64,000 bases of DNA from an uncultured Alphaproteobacteria bacterium (GTDB taxonomy: Bacteria; Pseudomonadota; Alphaproteobacteria; UBA7985), in the NCBI GenBank assembly GCA_905479265.1, contig CAJQLX010000014.1, positions 123,727 through 187,726 on the forward strand. The letters are read 5' to 3'. Under the pieces are notes generated by a model. It saw nothing but the letters and a program-made list of their open reading frames with translations, was not told the origin of the DNA and did not search any database. Below, piece by piece: positions 26,431 to 36,013 of the stretch (positions are counted from its first letter, which is position 1; each line of letters starts with the position of its first letter). Made by a program: the position numbers and the translations under genes.

Positions 26431-27588
26431 ATGGGTATTAAGGTAGCAAAACGAAGCACAGTTGATGCCTTTCGCGTGATGGACGTGATGCGCGCCGCTC
26501 AAGATGCCGAGCAAGCGGGGCGCGCTGTCTATCATTTGGAAGTTGGACAGCCCGGAACGCCCGCACCAGCAGCAGCACGAGAAGCGGTTAAGCAGGCTTT
26601 GGACGCGCAAACTCTGGGCTACACCATGGCCTTGGGGACGGATGAACTGCGCCAAGGCATCAGCGACTTGTACCAACGATGGTACGGCATAGACCTGCCC
26701 GCCTCCCGGATCGCTGTGACACAAGGTGCCAGTGGTGCCTTCGCGCTGGCCTTTTTGACGGCATTTGATGCCGGGGACTCTGTGGCCTTGGCGACGCCGG
26801 GCTATCCTTGCTACCGAAATATTCTCAACGCACTGGGGCTGAAATCCGTTGAGATCATGACCGGCCCTGAAACACAGTATCAGCCGACGGTCGAGGCATT
26901 AGACGCGCTGGCCGAACCGATTGACGGCCTGATTATCGCATCACCGTCAAACCCGACGGGCTCCATGCTCTCACCGGAAGATTTCACGGCGATCAGTGAT
27001 TGGTGTCAGAGGAACGGCGTGCGTTTGATCTCAGATGAGATTTACCACGGCCTAACCTACGGGACGCCAGAAACGACCGCCGCAGCCGTGAACCCCGATG
27101 CCATCGTAATCAACTCGTTTTCGAAATACTTCTCTATGACCGGATGGCGCGTTGGCTGGCTTGCCATGCCGGAAAACATGATGCGGTCGCTGGAACGCTT
27201 GCAAGGCAACATGACGATTTGCACGCCCGCAATCAGCCAAATCGCAGCCCTGGGCGCCCTGAACGCGACGGACGAGCTCGATTCACTGCGCGAAGGTTAC
27301 AGACGCAACCGAACCATCCTGCGACAGGCTTTGCTTGATGGTGGAATCAGCGAGATTTCCTCACCTGACGGGGCATTTTATCTCTACGCTAACGTCAGCC
27401 ATCTCACCGATGACGCCGTCGCCCTGTGCTCACGCATCCTCGACGAAACCGGCATTGCCATTACGCCCGGTGCCGATTTCGATACCAAGCGCGGCCAGAA
27501 TTTCATTCGATTGAGCTATTGCACGGACGAGGCGTCCGTTCAGACGGCGGCGAAACTGTTAACGCGGTGGCTCCGCGATCAGCATTAA
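26431..27588 (+). CDS. Class I/II pyridoxal-phosphate aminotransferase
   Basis: A 385-residue fold-type I PLP enzyme. VYHLEVGQPGTPAP, QGASGAFALAFLTAFDAGD, ATPGYPCYRN, IIASPSNPTGSML, the Asp/Tyr pair in LISDEIYHGLTYG, the Schiff-base Lys in NSFSKYFSMTGWRVGW and a C-terminal Arg in FIRLSYC are all present. The substrate is not determined; it resembles the aspartate/aromatic aminotransferase branch. Its last 30 bp overlap the convergent TetR gene. Confidence 0.93.
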   Translation: MGIKVAKRSTVDAFRVMDVMRAAQDAEQAGRAVYHLEVGQPGTPAPAAAREAVKQALDAQTLGYTMALGTDELRQGISDLYQRWYGIDLPASRIAVTQGASGAFALAFLTAFDAGDSVALATPGYPCYRNILNALGLKSVEIMTGPETQYQPTVEALDALAEPIDGLIIASPSNPTGSMLSPEDFTAISDWCQRNGVRLISDEIYHGLTYGTPETTAAAVNPDAIVINSFSKYFSMTGWRVGWLAMPENMMRSLERLQGNMTICTPAISQIAALGALNATDELDSLREGYRRNRTILRQALLDGGISEISSPDGAFYLYANVSHLTDDAVALCSRILDETGIAITPGADFDTKRGQNFIRLSYCTDEASVQTAAKLLTRWLRDQH

Positions 27589-28188
27589 CTGGTCGAGAAC
27601 AGCATCCGGGTCGGGGTTGAGGAGACCTTCCTCCCCCATCCGCAGCAAATCTGCTTCAACGGCCAAAACGGCAAACCCATGCACGGCGGACCAAGCCAGC
27701 GAGATTTGAGCCAAGTTCTCTTTCCGCCAGCCTTGGTTTGTGGCCGCCCAATGGCCCGCGAGTGATTTGGTCAGGATCTCAAAAACCTGCCGCCCTCGCT
27801 CCATCAATCGCTCGTTTTCATTGTCCAACAATTCGGATCGAAACATCACCTTGAACTGCGCACGATGTGCCAAGGCAAAGGCAACATAGCCCTTACCAAC
27901 AGCCTTCAGCTTTCCTTTGGTATCCGCGGGATCAAGCTTGTCGAACTCAACGGAAATCGAACCAAGCAGCTTCTCAAAACCATCGGTTGCGTACTCCGTC
28001 AGCATCCCGCGCTTGTCACCAAAATGATGCGCTGGCGCCCCGTGCGACACACCAGCCCGGCGCGCGCACTCGCGCAGGCTTAAACCCTCAACCCCAAGCT
28101 CTTGCACAATCTCGTCCACCGCAGCCAAAAGCGCGCGGCGCAGGTCACCGTGGTGGTAGCGATTGGGGGCTTTCTGCTCTACGGCCAT
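27559..28188 (-). CDS. TetR-family transcriptional regulator
   Basis: A 209-residue regulator. The N-terminal helix-turn-helix (about residues 10-56) includes LSLRECARRAGVSHGAPAHH with the typical FGDKRGML turn. The C-terminal ligand domain resembles the WHG-type TetR_C group (KGYVAFALAHRAQFKVMFRS). The ligand and regulon are unknown. A promoter with a palindrome inside lies just upstream, suggesting autorepression. The 3' end overlaps the aminotransferase gene on the other strand. Confidence 0.92.
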   Translation of the reverse strand: MAVEQKAPNRYHHGDLRRALLAAVDEIVQELGVEGLSLRECARRAGVSHGAPAHHFGDKRGMLTEYATDGFEKLLGSISVEFDKLDPADTKGKLKAVGKGYVAFALAHRAQFKVMFRSELLDNENERLMERGRQVFEILTKSLAGHWAATNQGWRKENLAQISLAWSAVHGFAVLAVEADLLRMGEEGLLNPDPDAVLDQLMLIAEPPR

Positions 28189-28252
28189 CTTGGCTCTGAC
28201 TTTCGGTTTCGCATCAAAGGGGGCAGCGCAACCACGCGCGGCCTTTGCGACA

Positions 28253-28281
28253 CATAAATCCTGACAGTGTCAACGTGTCAA
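28253..28281 (-). promoter_or_regulatory. Candidate tetR promoter with embedded operator
   Basis: On the minus strand TTGACA (28276-28281) and TTTATG (28253-28258) are separated by 17 nt. The palindrome TGACAGTGTCA (28262-28272) lies in the spacer, with a further GTGTCA half-site overlapping the -35. The ATG is 65 nt downstream. The site fits an autorepressed TetR gene. Confidence 0.55.
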
Positions 28282-28291
28282 GGCATGGTCA

Positions 28292-29119
28292 CTAAAGGTC
28301 AATGCCCTCATACCAGTCCGCCAAAGGCTCGTAGTAGTCTGGCCCCATCCCCGCTTCGGAGCGTGCTGGCTTGTTAAAGGGCCGCTTCACCTGTCCTTGG
28401 AAATGCTGGCGAACCAGATCGTGCCACGTGGTTTCGTGATCCAGTCCTCGCTCGTCCGCTACGTGTTCAAACCAGCGCCGACCAACAGCGACATGGCCGA
28501 TTTCGTCTTCGTAGATGATCTTGAGCGCTTCAACGGTTTCGAGGTCACCCACTTGAGTAAACTTCTCGATCATCATCGGGGTAACATCCAGCCCGCGGGC
28601 CTCCAGCACCATCGGCACAACGGCCAACCGCGCCAAAATATCACCCTTTGTCGCAATGGCGCTTTCCCACAAGCCATTGTGGGCCGGCAAATCACCATAG
28701 GCACCGTCGAGTGCTTGCAAACGATCGTGGAGCAACAGGAAGTGCTTAGCCTCATCATCCGCAACGCCGATCCATTCGCGATAAAATGCGTCCGGCATGG
28801 CGACGTCCCAATATCGCGCCGCAACGTCTAGCGCGAGGTTCACCGCGTTCAGCTCAATGTGCGCGATAGCATGCAGAAGTGCCCGCCGCGCTTCGGGCGA
28901 GCCTGTGATTTTCCGCTTTGGCACGTCGTTAGGCGACACCAGCACGGGGCGTTCTGTCCGCCCGGGACGATCGGTCAGGCCCGGGTCAACCCGCCCCGAC
29001 AGCGGCACAACAGGCGCATCCAGCCCCTGCCACGCGGCGACCCATCGCCGGGTTTCCTGACACTTCTCAATCGGGTCGGCGATCGTTAGAGAACGCGCCG
29101 CAGCTTCAAACAGGTTCAT
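28292..29119 (-). CDS. DUF455 ferritin-like protein
   Basis: A 275-residue protein of the COG2833/DUF455 family. A four-helix ferritin-like bundle is indicated by candidate metal ligands: Glu in AIAHIELNAVNLALD, ExxH in ADDEAKHFLLLHDRL and ExxH in YEDEIGHVAVGRRWF. The DVPKRKITGSPEARRALLHA entry is typical. The function is unknown; a di-iron site is inferred. It follows the bcp gene by 9 bp. Confidence 0.87.
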   Translation of the reverse strand: MNLFEAAARSLTIADPIEKCQETRRWVAAWQGLDAPVVPLSGRVDPGLTDRPGRTERPVLVSPNDVPKRKITGSPEARRALLHAIAHIELNAVNLALDVAARYWDVAMPDAFYREWIGVADDEAKHFLLLHDRLQALDGAYGDLPAHNGLWESAIATKGDILARLAVVPMVLEARGLDVTPMMIEKFTQVGDLETVEALKIIYEDEIGHVAVGRRWFEHVADERGLDHETTWHDLVRQHFQGQVKRPFNKPARSEAGMGPDYYEPLADWYEGIDL

Positions 29120-29128
29120 GCAGGCGGT

Positions 29129-29596
29129 TTAGCTCAGTTCCTGTGCGGCCGAAAGAACAGCCTCAACATGTCCGGGCACTTTTACCTTGCGCCAAGCCGT
29201 TGCGATTTTGCCTTCGCGGTCGATCAAGAATGTTGACCGAACAATCCCCATGTAGGTCTTGCCGTACATGGATTTCTCCTGCCAAACGCCATAATCCGCG
29301 CACGTGCTTTGCTCAAAATCAGAAGCAAGCGCATAGGTAAGCGCTTCTTTCTCAACGAATTTATCGAGCTTTTTCACTTCGTCCTTGGACATTCCAATGA
29401 TGACCGTATCAGCGTCGCCAAAATCGCCCAAGGCATCTCGAAACCCGCACGCTTCCTTGGTACAGCCCGAGGTAAGAGCTTTGGGATAGAAGAAAAGAAC
29501 AACTTTCTTTCCGCGCAAATCACTCAGCTTTACGCTGCTACCGCCGTTGGTGGGCAGATCGAAATCAGGGGCTAAATCGCCGGCTTCTACACTCAT
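29129..29596 (-). CDS. bcp: Thioredoxin-dependent peroxiredoxin, Bcp/PrxQ type
   Basis: A 155-residue peroxidase reducing hydrogen and alkyl peroxides. It has DLAPDFDLPTNGG, LFFYPKALTSGCTKEACGFR with the peroxidatic Cys and a second Cys five residues later, and STFLIDREGKI. The position before the peroxidatic Cys reads TSGC rather than the more usual TPGC. The ATG at 29596 matches the conserved N-terminus; one four codons upstream is possible. Confidence 0.94.
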   Translation of the reverse strand: MSVEAGDLAPDFDLPTNGGSSVKLSDLRGKKVVLFFYPKALTSGCTKEACGFRDALGDFGDADTVIIGMSKDEVKKLDKFVEKEALTYALASDFEQSTCADYGVWQEKSMYGKTYMGIVRSTFLIDREGKIATAWRKVKVPGHVEAVLSAAQELS

Positions 29597-29769
29597 GAAA
29601 CGCCTCAAACTCTCATATCAAATGAAACACAACGCACAGGACGTGGTTCGACCACTTTGGTTGGTCAACCAGCAAGCCCGAAATTCGTGTCCGACCATTC
29701 ACGGCTTTCCGCCTGCAAAGCACGAATCGGCACTACTATTTTAAAGCGGAATCAGGTACTTACTATGTA

Positions 29770-32700
29770 ATGAACTGGCTTGTGCGATTGCTAACATTTG
29801 TCCTGTTCCTGGTTGTGGCCGGGACGGTTGGCTTTGTGATCGTGCTCGAACGCGCATCGCGCTATCCGGTGGAAGCCAATTTCCTGACGCCGTGGCTTGA
29901 ACGAAACGCCTCTGAGCACATCCAAGGCGGTGTCGTCAGCATACAGGAAACCCGCATTGCCCTTGAACCTGGCGAAGGCGGCGCGCGCTTGCTTCTGACC
30001 GGTGTAAGCGCCAGCGGGGGATCGGTTTCTGCGCCGTTGGACGTCGGGGCGATGACGGTGGCCGTGTCCCTTCCAGACTTGCTGCTGGGAAACCTGCGCC
30101 TGACGCGTCTGACCATTCGCGACCTGAGCTTTGGCGCACGACGCAAGAGCGATGGGCAATTCGAGTTCTCCATCGCGCCCGGGTCAAACCAAACGGACGT
30201 CTCAGGACTGAACCCTGTTCCGGGTTTGGGCAGCATCGCGGAAGCCTCCTCATCCCCAGAAACCGATGCCACCAGCCTTTCCCCAAACCCAAAGCCTTCG
30301 CCCTTGGACCAACTGCGCACCATGCTTTTGGACAGAAATGGGCTGTTGAGCCGGTTTGAAGAACTGAAATTAACCGGTGGTTTGCTGGTGTTTGATGATG
30401 TTCCGGCGGACGAGCGCATAGTGGTTCATGACGCAACATTGACCTTTGCGTCAGACCACAGCGATGCGCGCCTGTCCGTGAACGGATTGTTTGAAATCGG
30501 CCAGAGCTTTGCTGACGGACAGGTTACCTTGACCACACCATTGGCAGCACGAGGACTGGAACTGACGACATCAATGACCGACGTCGCCCTATCGGATCTC
30601 ACCGCGTATTTGCCGCCCGAGCTGTATTTGGAAGAACGCACGGACCCGGTCGATCTCCGGTTCTCGGCCAGCTTGAGTGACGCCGCCGCGATCCAACGCT
30701 TCAGTGTACAGCAATACGACGTGGGCGCCCTGCGAGAGGGCAATCCAACCTTTGCGCCGCAGCAACCCATCCTGACCGCAACCGGCGAGAAACGGGATGG
30801 GGGGGCCGGGGGATGGTCGCTGGCCCTGCAAACCGCCGCCACAACCTTCGCCGCCGAGCCAGCGTTGCGAGAAGCCCTGCGCGATTTCATATCCTTTGAC
30901 GGCGACATTTCGGGTGATGTGCGGCTCGATATTGCTGACGATGGCCGGTTGCTCAATGTCGGCTTCAACACAGTCATAGGAGCTGGACAGGCAACCATTC
31001 CGTCGCTCTATCAGCAGCCAATCACGCTCCGCAGCGGACGGTTTGCGGGCGAATACAGCGCGCAGGGGCTCGATTTCGACACCTTCGAGCTGTCGCCAAC
31101 CATCGAAGGACGCACCCTTCCTGCTGCCCAATTTGGCTTATCCCTTGCCACACCAACCCCGGGGGTTCAGCGCGTCCGGCTCTCGGGCGAAACCCCTTGG
31201 CGGCTGTCCAAAACCGAGATCCTCGCCCTGTGGCCCAACGCGAATGAAGATGGCGGACGCCGGTGGTTCCGCGACAACATTGCCGGTGGCCGGACAACCG
31301 GTCAGAGCTTTGCGCTGGATATCGAAACGGGCGGACCAGAAACCATTCTGCACGACTTGCGCGCCGACATCGGCTTCTCAAACGGAGCCTTCAAGATAAC
31401 GGAGGGGCTGGGCTACTCAGCCGGCGCAGCAGGCCGCATCAACATCGATAATGACCTGTACACGATCGCGCTCGATCGGGCCCAAGCGGGGCCAATGGCG
31501 GCCCAACAAAGCACCATCAAGATCGATTTGCGCAGCAGCAACGACCCCCGCATGAGCATACGCGGTTCGTTCAATGGCTCTATCCGGGAAAGCCTGAGCT
31601 ACCTGTCTTCGGCGGACGTTGGCTTGGAAGACTTGGGAAACCAAGTACCGATCCAGAAGACGTCGGGTCAGATGCAAGGGAAGGGTGAGATGACGCTGTC
31701 ATTGGCTCAACCTGCTGTATTCAAACCCAATTTTGACCTGCAGCTTACGCTTCAAGATTTGAGTATTCGGGATTATATTGGCGGCCTCCCCATACGAGCA
31801 GACGGCCTTCCCCTTCGCATAACACCAGAGCGTATCGCCAGCAGTGGCCCCGTATTTTTGGGGCAAATCGCTTCTGATGCAGCCCTCGACCTGCGTCTGG
31901 ATAATGGCAAGCTTCAAAACCTGAGCCTAACGGCGGCATTCAGCGGCAATACCAGCGATACGGGAACCTTGCTCGGGTTTCTGCCTGATTATGTTCAGGG
32001 CGAGATCAGCGGTGATCTGAGCTTCAACCAAGACCTCAATGGCCGCCAGTCGATGGCGGTTGAAGCGAATTTGGGCCGTGCGACCATCGACCTGTCGCCC
32101 CTGCCCTACTACAAGCCCGTCGGCCAACCAACCATGGCCCAGGCCCGCCTCAGCTTCAGTGAGAATGGATTGGCCAGCGTCGATTCCTTTAAAGTCGATG
32201 GCCCCGCCCTGCATCTTATGGGCCGGATCGACATGACGGCGGATGGACAGGACCTGAGCCGCGCTGAGCTGCGTAACCTGATCATCGGCGACAGCAATCT
32301 GGGAACGCTGACGCTGAAGAATGAGGCGCAGTATATGCAAATTTTGATCAACGATGGGCAACTCGACGGTCGTCCGATTATTGAATCCATCCTAGAGAAC
32401 CAAGGCAAGCGCAATGCAAGCATTGTGACCGGCGATACCAGCGCGTCCCAAGGCTCAATCACCCAAAAGCCCTGGTTGATCAATGTCTCCGGCATTCGAC
32501 GCTTTGTCGTGCCGGGCGGCAAAGCGTTTACCGACATTAATCTGTCGGCCACCATCGACGATGGCGCGGTGATCCAATTCGTGCTCGACGCGCAATCCCC
32601 CGCCAACGTGCGTGGTCGTCCGCCTGAATTGGGCAACCTGCGTGCGTCCTTAACCCCCCAAGCCAATGGCTTCTATCGCCTGTCTTTTGACACCAATGAT

Positions 32701-33270
32701 GCCGGATCGCTGTTCTCCACGCTGAACCTCACTAACGAAATCCGCGGCGGCGTTGTCAGCGTCACGGCCGAAAGCGCTTTGCCGCTGCCCAAGGGCGGCT
32801 GGTTGGGTTCCATGGAGTTGTTGGACTTCATGGTGGTCGATGCCCCCATCATGGTCCAACTGCTCTCGCTGGCGTCTCTGACAGGGATCCTGGAGCTTGC
32901 TGCCGCCGGTGGCTTGCAGTTCACCAACCTCACGAGCAACTTCACCTACGGCAACAGCGCCCTCTATCTCGATGACTTGCGCATGGCCGGGCCATCGGTC
33001 GGCATGACCACCGAAGGCTCGATCGATTTCGAAGGCAAGCGATTTGCTCTCCAAGGCAATGTCACGCCCTTTAATCTGGTCAGCGAAATTGCTGGCTCGA
33101 TCCCGATCTTGGGACAGGTGCTGACCGGGACAGATGGCGGTGGGCTGTTTTCTGCGGGCTATAAGGTCAACGGCACCTTTGCCAACCCGGACGTGAGCGT
33201 GAACCCATTCCAGATCCTAACACCCGGCATTTACCGCCAGTGGTTCCAGGATATTGTGAGCAACAACTGA
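29770..33270 (+). CDS. AsmA/DUF3971-family envelope protein
   Basis: A 1166-residue protein with one N-terminal membrane segment (about residues 5-27) and a very long periplasmic part made of beta-rich repeats, in the YhdP/AsmA/TamB style. The LVSEIAGSIPILGQVLTG block near the C-terminus is characteristic of DUF3971/AsmA-like C-terminal domains (lipid-transfer bridge proteins linking inner and outer membrane). A Ser/Pro-rich spacer lies near residues 155-185. It stands alone; upstream is the divergent bcp gene, downstream the palindrome and terminator region. Confidence 0.87.
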   Translation: MNWLVRLLTFVLFLVVAGTVGFVIVLERASRYPVEANFLTPWLERNASEHIQGGVVSIQETRIALEPGEGGARLLLTGVSASGGSVSAPLDVGAMTVAVSLPDLLLGNLRLTRLTIRDLSFGARRKSDGQFEFSIAPGSNQTDVSGLNPVPGLGSIAEASSSPETDATSLSPNPKPSPLDQLRTMLLDRNGLLSRFEELKLTGGLLVFDDVPADERIVVHDATLTFASDHSDARLSVNGLFEIGQSFADGQVTLTTPLAARGLELTTSMTDVALSDLTAYLPPELYLEERTDPVDLRFSASLSDAAAIQRFSVQQYDVGALREGNPTFAPQQPILTATGEKRDGGAGGWSLALQTAATTFAAEPALREALRDFISFDGDISGDVRLDIADDGRLLNVGFNTVIGAGQATIPSLYQQPITLRSGRFAGEYSAQGLDFDTFELSPTIEGRTLPAAQFGLSLATPTPGVQRVRLSGETPWRLSKTEILALWPNANEDGGRRWFRDNIAGGRTTGQSFALDIETGGPETILHDLRADIGFSNGAFKITEGLGYSAGAAGRINIDNDLYTIALDRAQAGPMAAQQSTIKIDLRSSNDPRMSIRGSFNGSIRESLSYLSSADVGLEDLGNQVPIQKTSGQMQGKGEMTLSLAQPAVFKPNFDLQLTLQDLSIRDYIGGLPIRADGLPLRITPERIASSGPVFLGQIASDAALDLRLDNGKLQNLSLTAAFSGNTSDTGTLLGFLPDYVQGEISGDLSFNQDLNGRQSMAVEANLGRATIDLSPLPYYKPVGQPTMAQARLSFSENGLASVDSFKVDGPALHLMGRIDMTADGQDLSRAELRNLIIGDSNLGTLTLKNEAQYMQILINDGQLDGRPIIESILENQGKRNASIVTGDTSASQGSITQKPWLINVSGIRRFVVPGGKAFTDINLSATIDDGAVIQFVLDAQSPANVRGRPPELGNLRASLTPQANGFYRLSFDTNDAGSLFSTLNLTNEIRGGVVSVTAESALPLPKGGWLGSMELLDFMVVDAPIMVQLLSLASLTGILELAAAGGLQFTNLTSNFTYGNSALYLDDLRMAGPSVGMTTEGSIDFEGKRFALQGNVTPFNLVSEIAGSIPILGQVLTGTDGGGLFSAGYKVNGTFANPDVSVNPFQILTPGIYRQWFQDIVSNN

Positions 33271-33328
33271 TCACCGGGGCGCACCGGTTAAAGGGTGACA
33301 TCCGTGCGCATTCGGAGCCGCATGACAG

Positions 33329-33405
33329 CCGGGGACGGGGCTGGCGGCGGGTTGTGGGCCGCAAGGCGCACAATCCGGGGTCAGGCGCGGGAGCCCCGTC
33401 CCCGG
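33329..33405. repeat. Large perfect inverted repeat
   Basis: Arms CCGGGGACGGGGCT (33329-33342) and AGCCCCGTCCCCGG (33392-33405) are perfectly complementary over 14 bp with a 49-nt loop that contains a second, nested pairing (GGTTGTG with CACAATCC). No T-run follows on either strand. Confidence 0.8.
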
Positions 33406-33477
33406 GGAAAGAGCCACGGCGCGCAGCGTCGTGACCACGAGGCTCAACACCAACAAACAGGCCATACCCCCCAAACG

Positions 33478-33512
33478 AAAAAAGGGCACTCCCAACGGAA
33501 GCACCCTTTTAA
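33478..33512. terminator. Intrinsic terminator after rpsQ (possibly bidirectional)
   Basis: On the minus strand AAAAGGGTGCTTCC pairs with GGGAGTGCCCTTTT (14 bp with three G-U pairs), a short loop, then a T-run. It lies 47 nt after the rpsQ stop and ends the ribosomal operon. On the plus strand a weaker T-run could serve the AsmA-type gene. Confidence 0.85.
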
Positions 33513-33558
33513 AACGACGTCAGTGGCCAAGCCAAAGATCCGGATCCGCAGCCGGACC

Positions 33559-33792
33559 CTAGTCTTCGTAAACCACCTCGAAGCGCTTGGATTTCGATAC
33601 CGGAGGACACTCACGGATCGAAACTTTCTGACCAATCTCACACTTATTCTGTGGATCATGCGCCGCGTACTTCTTGGATTTCTTCAAGAACTTTTTGTAG
33701 ATCGGGTGCATGATGCGACGTTCAACAAGAACGGTCGCAGTCTGATCAGCTTTATTGGAGACCACAGTCCCCCGCATGACACGGATAGGCAT
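33559..33792 (-). CDS. rpsQ: 30S ribosomal protein S17
   Basis: A 77-residue primary 16S rRNA-binding protein with [20 protein letters not shown] and [20 protein letters not shown]. Its ATG directly follows the rpmC stop with no gap. It is the last gene of the block; normally rplN and the rest of the spc genes follow. Confidence 0.97.
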   Translation of the reverse strand: MPIRVMRGTVVSNKADQTATVLVERRIMHPIYKKFLKKSKKYAAHDPQNKCEIGQKVSIRECPPVSKSKRFEVVYED

Positions 33793-33996
33793 TTATGCGG
33801 CCTCCCCAGAGAGCTTCTTTTCATTAATAATTGTTTTCGCGCGCGCAATCTCTTTCTTGAGCTGGCGCATGCGAGCGGTGCTGTTCAGAACCAGATTGGC
33901 CTGCTGGAAGCGCAGGTTCATCAGTTCCTGACGACCATCGAGAATGTATTTCCGCAGTCCCTCAACGGACATGCCACGCATATCAGTAGCTTTCAT
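33793..33996 (-). CDS. rpmC: 50S ribosomal protein L29
   Basis: A 67-residue helical hairpin protein near the exit tunnel. It has MKATDMRGMSVEGLRKYILD, ELMNLRFQQANLVLNSTARM and KKEIARAKTIINEK. It lies between rplP and rpsQ. Confidence 0.97.
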   Translation of the reverse strand: MKATDMRGMSVEGLRKYILDGRQELMNLRFQQANLVLNSTARMRQLKKEIARAKTIINEKKLSGEAA

Positions 33997-34024
33997 CGCT
34001 TTGCGTCCTTCTTATCCGTTAGAG

Positions 34025-34444
34025 TTACATGAGGCCTGGAATACGCTCAACGAACTTCGTCTTGATCGGCAGCTTAGCTGCAGCAAGCTCGAATGCTTCT
34101 TGAGCGACATCACGAGGAACACCATCAATTTCGAACAGGATACGACCCGGCGCCACTCGCATGGCCCAGTAGTCCGGGGAACCTTTACCCTTACCCTGAC
34201 GAACTTCAGCTGGCTTGGAGGAAACTGGCAGATCAGGGAACACCCGGATCCACAACTTACCTGCACGACGCATACGACGGTTAATCGTACGACGCGCAGC
34301 CTCAATTTGCCGAGCTGTAACCCGCTGTCCCGTCTGGGCCTTCAAGCCGAACGAGCCAAAGGACATGGTGTACCCACCCTTAGCTTTGCCCGTCAAACGG
34401 CCCTTATGGGCTTTGCGAAATTTGGTACGTTTTGGCTGTAGCAT
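34025..34444 (-). CDS. rplP: 50S ribosomal protein L16
   Basis: A 139-residue 23S rRNA-binding protein near the A-site. It has [40 protein letters not shown] and [17 protein letters not shown]. Length and N-terminus are standard. Confidence 0.98.
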   Translation of the reverse strand: MLQPKRTKFRKAHKGRLTGKAKGGYTMSFGSFGLKAQTGQRVTARQIEAARRTINRRMRRAGKLWIRVFPDLPVSSKPAEVRQGKGKGSPDYWAMRVAPGRILFEIDGVPRDVAQEAFELAAAKLPIKTKFVERIPGLM

Positions 34445-34461
34445 GACTTCTGCCTAACCCT

Positions 34462-35181
34462 TTAGTTACGCGCGCCGGCGTTATTACCGCCCGCACCCGT
34501 GCTCGTTGCCTGAGCACCACCGGTGGCGCGACGTTCGCTAGCCATCGGATCATGTTCAAGAATATCGCCACGGTAGACCCAAACCTTGATACCAATGATA
34601 CCGTAGGTCGTCAGGCCCTCAGCCGTAGCGTAATCGATGTCGGCACGCAGTGTGTGCAGTGGAACGCGGCCCTCGCGGTACCACTCGGTCCGTGCAATCT
34701 CTGCACCGCCCAAACGACCGGCACAGTTGATCCGAATACCCAGTGCGCCCAGGCGCATGGCGTTCTGAACAGCGCGCTTCATCGCACGACGGAATGAACC
34801 GCGGCGCTCAAGCTGCTGTGCAATGTTCGCCGCAACCAACTGCGCATCAATTTCCGGCTTCCGGATCTCGTGGATGTTCAGCGCAACCTCACCACCGGTG
34901 AGCTTTGCCAGCGCACTGCGCAGCTTCTCGATGTCAGCACCCTTTTTACCGATGATAACACCGGGACGGGCAGAGTGAATCGTGACACGCGCGCGCTTCG
35001 CAGGACGCTCAATGATGATTTTGGAAATGCCAGCTTGGCTGAGACGCTTTTCCAGAAACTCACGGATCGCGAAATCTTCGTGCAAAAGCTTTACGTATTC
35101 CGCGCCGTCAGCGTACCAGCGGCTGTCCCACGTACGGTTAACGCCGACGCGCAGACCAATTGGGTTAACTTTCTGACCCAT
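34462..35181 (-). CDS. rpsC: 30S ribosomal protein S3
   Basis: A 239-residue mRNA-entry protein. It starts at [20 protein letters not shown], with the KH domain motif [14 protein letters not shown] and the C-terminal [21 protein letters not shown] block ([20 protein letters not shown]). The frame is open for 62 further codons upstream, but these lie inside rplV and are not part of S3. The Gly/Ala tail is short. Confidence 0.97.
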   Translation of the reverse strand: MGQKVNPIGLRVGVNRTWDSRWYADGAEYVKLLHEDFAIREFLEKRLSQAGISKIIIERPAKRARVTIHSARPGVIIGKKGADIEKLRSALAKLTGGEVALNIHEIRKPEIDAQLVAANIAQQLERRGSFRRAMKRAVQNAMRLGALGIRINCAGRLGGAEIARTEWYREGRVPLHTLRADIDYATAEGLTTYGIIGIKVWVYRGDILEHDPMASERRATGGAQATSTGAGGNNAGARN

Positions 35182-35185
35182 CGGG

Positions 35186-35716
35186 TTACTCCTTCGCTTC
35201 GGCGGTTTGATCAACCGCTGCTTCGTTTTCAGCACCAACAGCCTCGTCGATCGCCTTCGCGTCGATCTCGGCCTGCTCCTCCTGGCTGACAACAGCCATA
35301 TCACCAGCCAAACGGGCTGCTTCCATTGGAGAAATGTCGCCAGAGTAGTTCTTTTGCTTGAGCACAATGGTCAAGCGCGAGAAGTGCTTGAAAATCTTAC
35401 CCATGCGACCACGAGCCCGCGGGCGGTAGCGCTTCAAGGTCATCGCCTTACCAACCCAAGCTTCCTTGACGTACAAGTCGTCAACGTCGAGCTGGTGGTT
35501 GTTTTCAGCGTTGGCAATCGCGGACAACAGAACCTTACGGACATCATTCGCGATGCGACGCTTGGAGAACTGCAGAGCCGAGTCAGCGCGACCTACGGGC
35601 ATCCCGCGGATCATTTTAGCGACCAGGTTCAGCTTCTGTGGGCTGGTCTTCAGCAACTTTGCTGAAGCGACAGCTTCATCGCGCTCGTAGCGGCGTGGGT
35701 TTGGAGACTGTCCCAT
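35186..35716 (-). CDS. rplV: 50S ribosomal protein L22 with acidic tail
   Basis: A 176-residue protein lining the exit tunnel. The first 125 residues are a standard L22 ([40 protein letters not shown]). The last 45 residues are an added, Glu/Ala-rich acidic tail ([20 protein letters not shown]). It lies 4 nt before rpsC. Confidence 0.96.
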   Translation of the reverse strand: MGQSPNPRRYERDEAVASAKLLKTSPQKLNLVAKMIRGMPVGRADSALQFSKRRIANDVRKVLLSAIANAENNHQLDVDDLYVKEAWVGKAMTLKRYRPRARGRMGKIFKHFSRLTIVLKQKNYSGDISPMEAARLAGDMAVVSQEEQAEIDAKAIDEAVGAENEAAVDQTAEAKE

Positions 35717-35721
35717 TTCGA

Positions 35722-36000
35722 TTACTTCCGCTTCGCTTTTTTGTCGATGCCGTGACCGTAGTAAGTCCGCGTTGGAGCGAATTCACCCAGTTTATGACCA
35801 ACCATTTCTTCCGTCACTGCAACAGGTACGTGCTTGCGACCGTCGTACACACCAAACGTCAAACCGACGAACTGAGGCACGATGGTAGAACGACGAGACC
35901 AAGTCTTGATCACATCGTTACGGCCAGATGCGCGAACGGCATCAGCCTTCTTGAGCAAGTAACCGTCGATGAACGGGCCCTTCCAGACAGAGCGTGACAT
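35722..36000 (-). CDS. rpsS: 30S ribosomal protein S19
   Basis: A 92-residue protein of the 30S head that works with S13. It has [40 protein letters not shown] and [19 protein letters not shown]. The length is standard. Confidence 0.98.
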   Translation of the reverse strand: MSRSVWKGPFIDGYLLKKADAVRASGRNDVIKTWSRRSTIVPQFVGLTFGVYDGRKHVPVAVTEEMVGHKLGEFAPTRTYYGHGIDKKAKRK

Positions 36001-36013
36001 TCTTTAGCGCCCC

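Noticed and set aside
35182..35367. 62-codon N-terminal extension of rpsC
   Set aside because: It lies within rplV in another frame; S3 starts at the conserved MGQKVNPIG.
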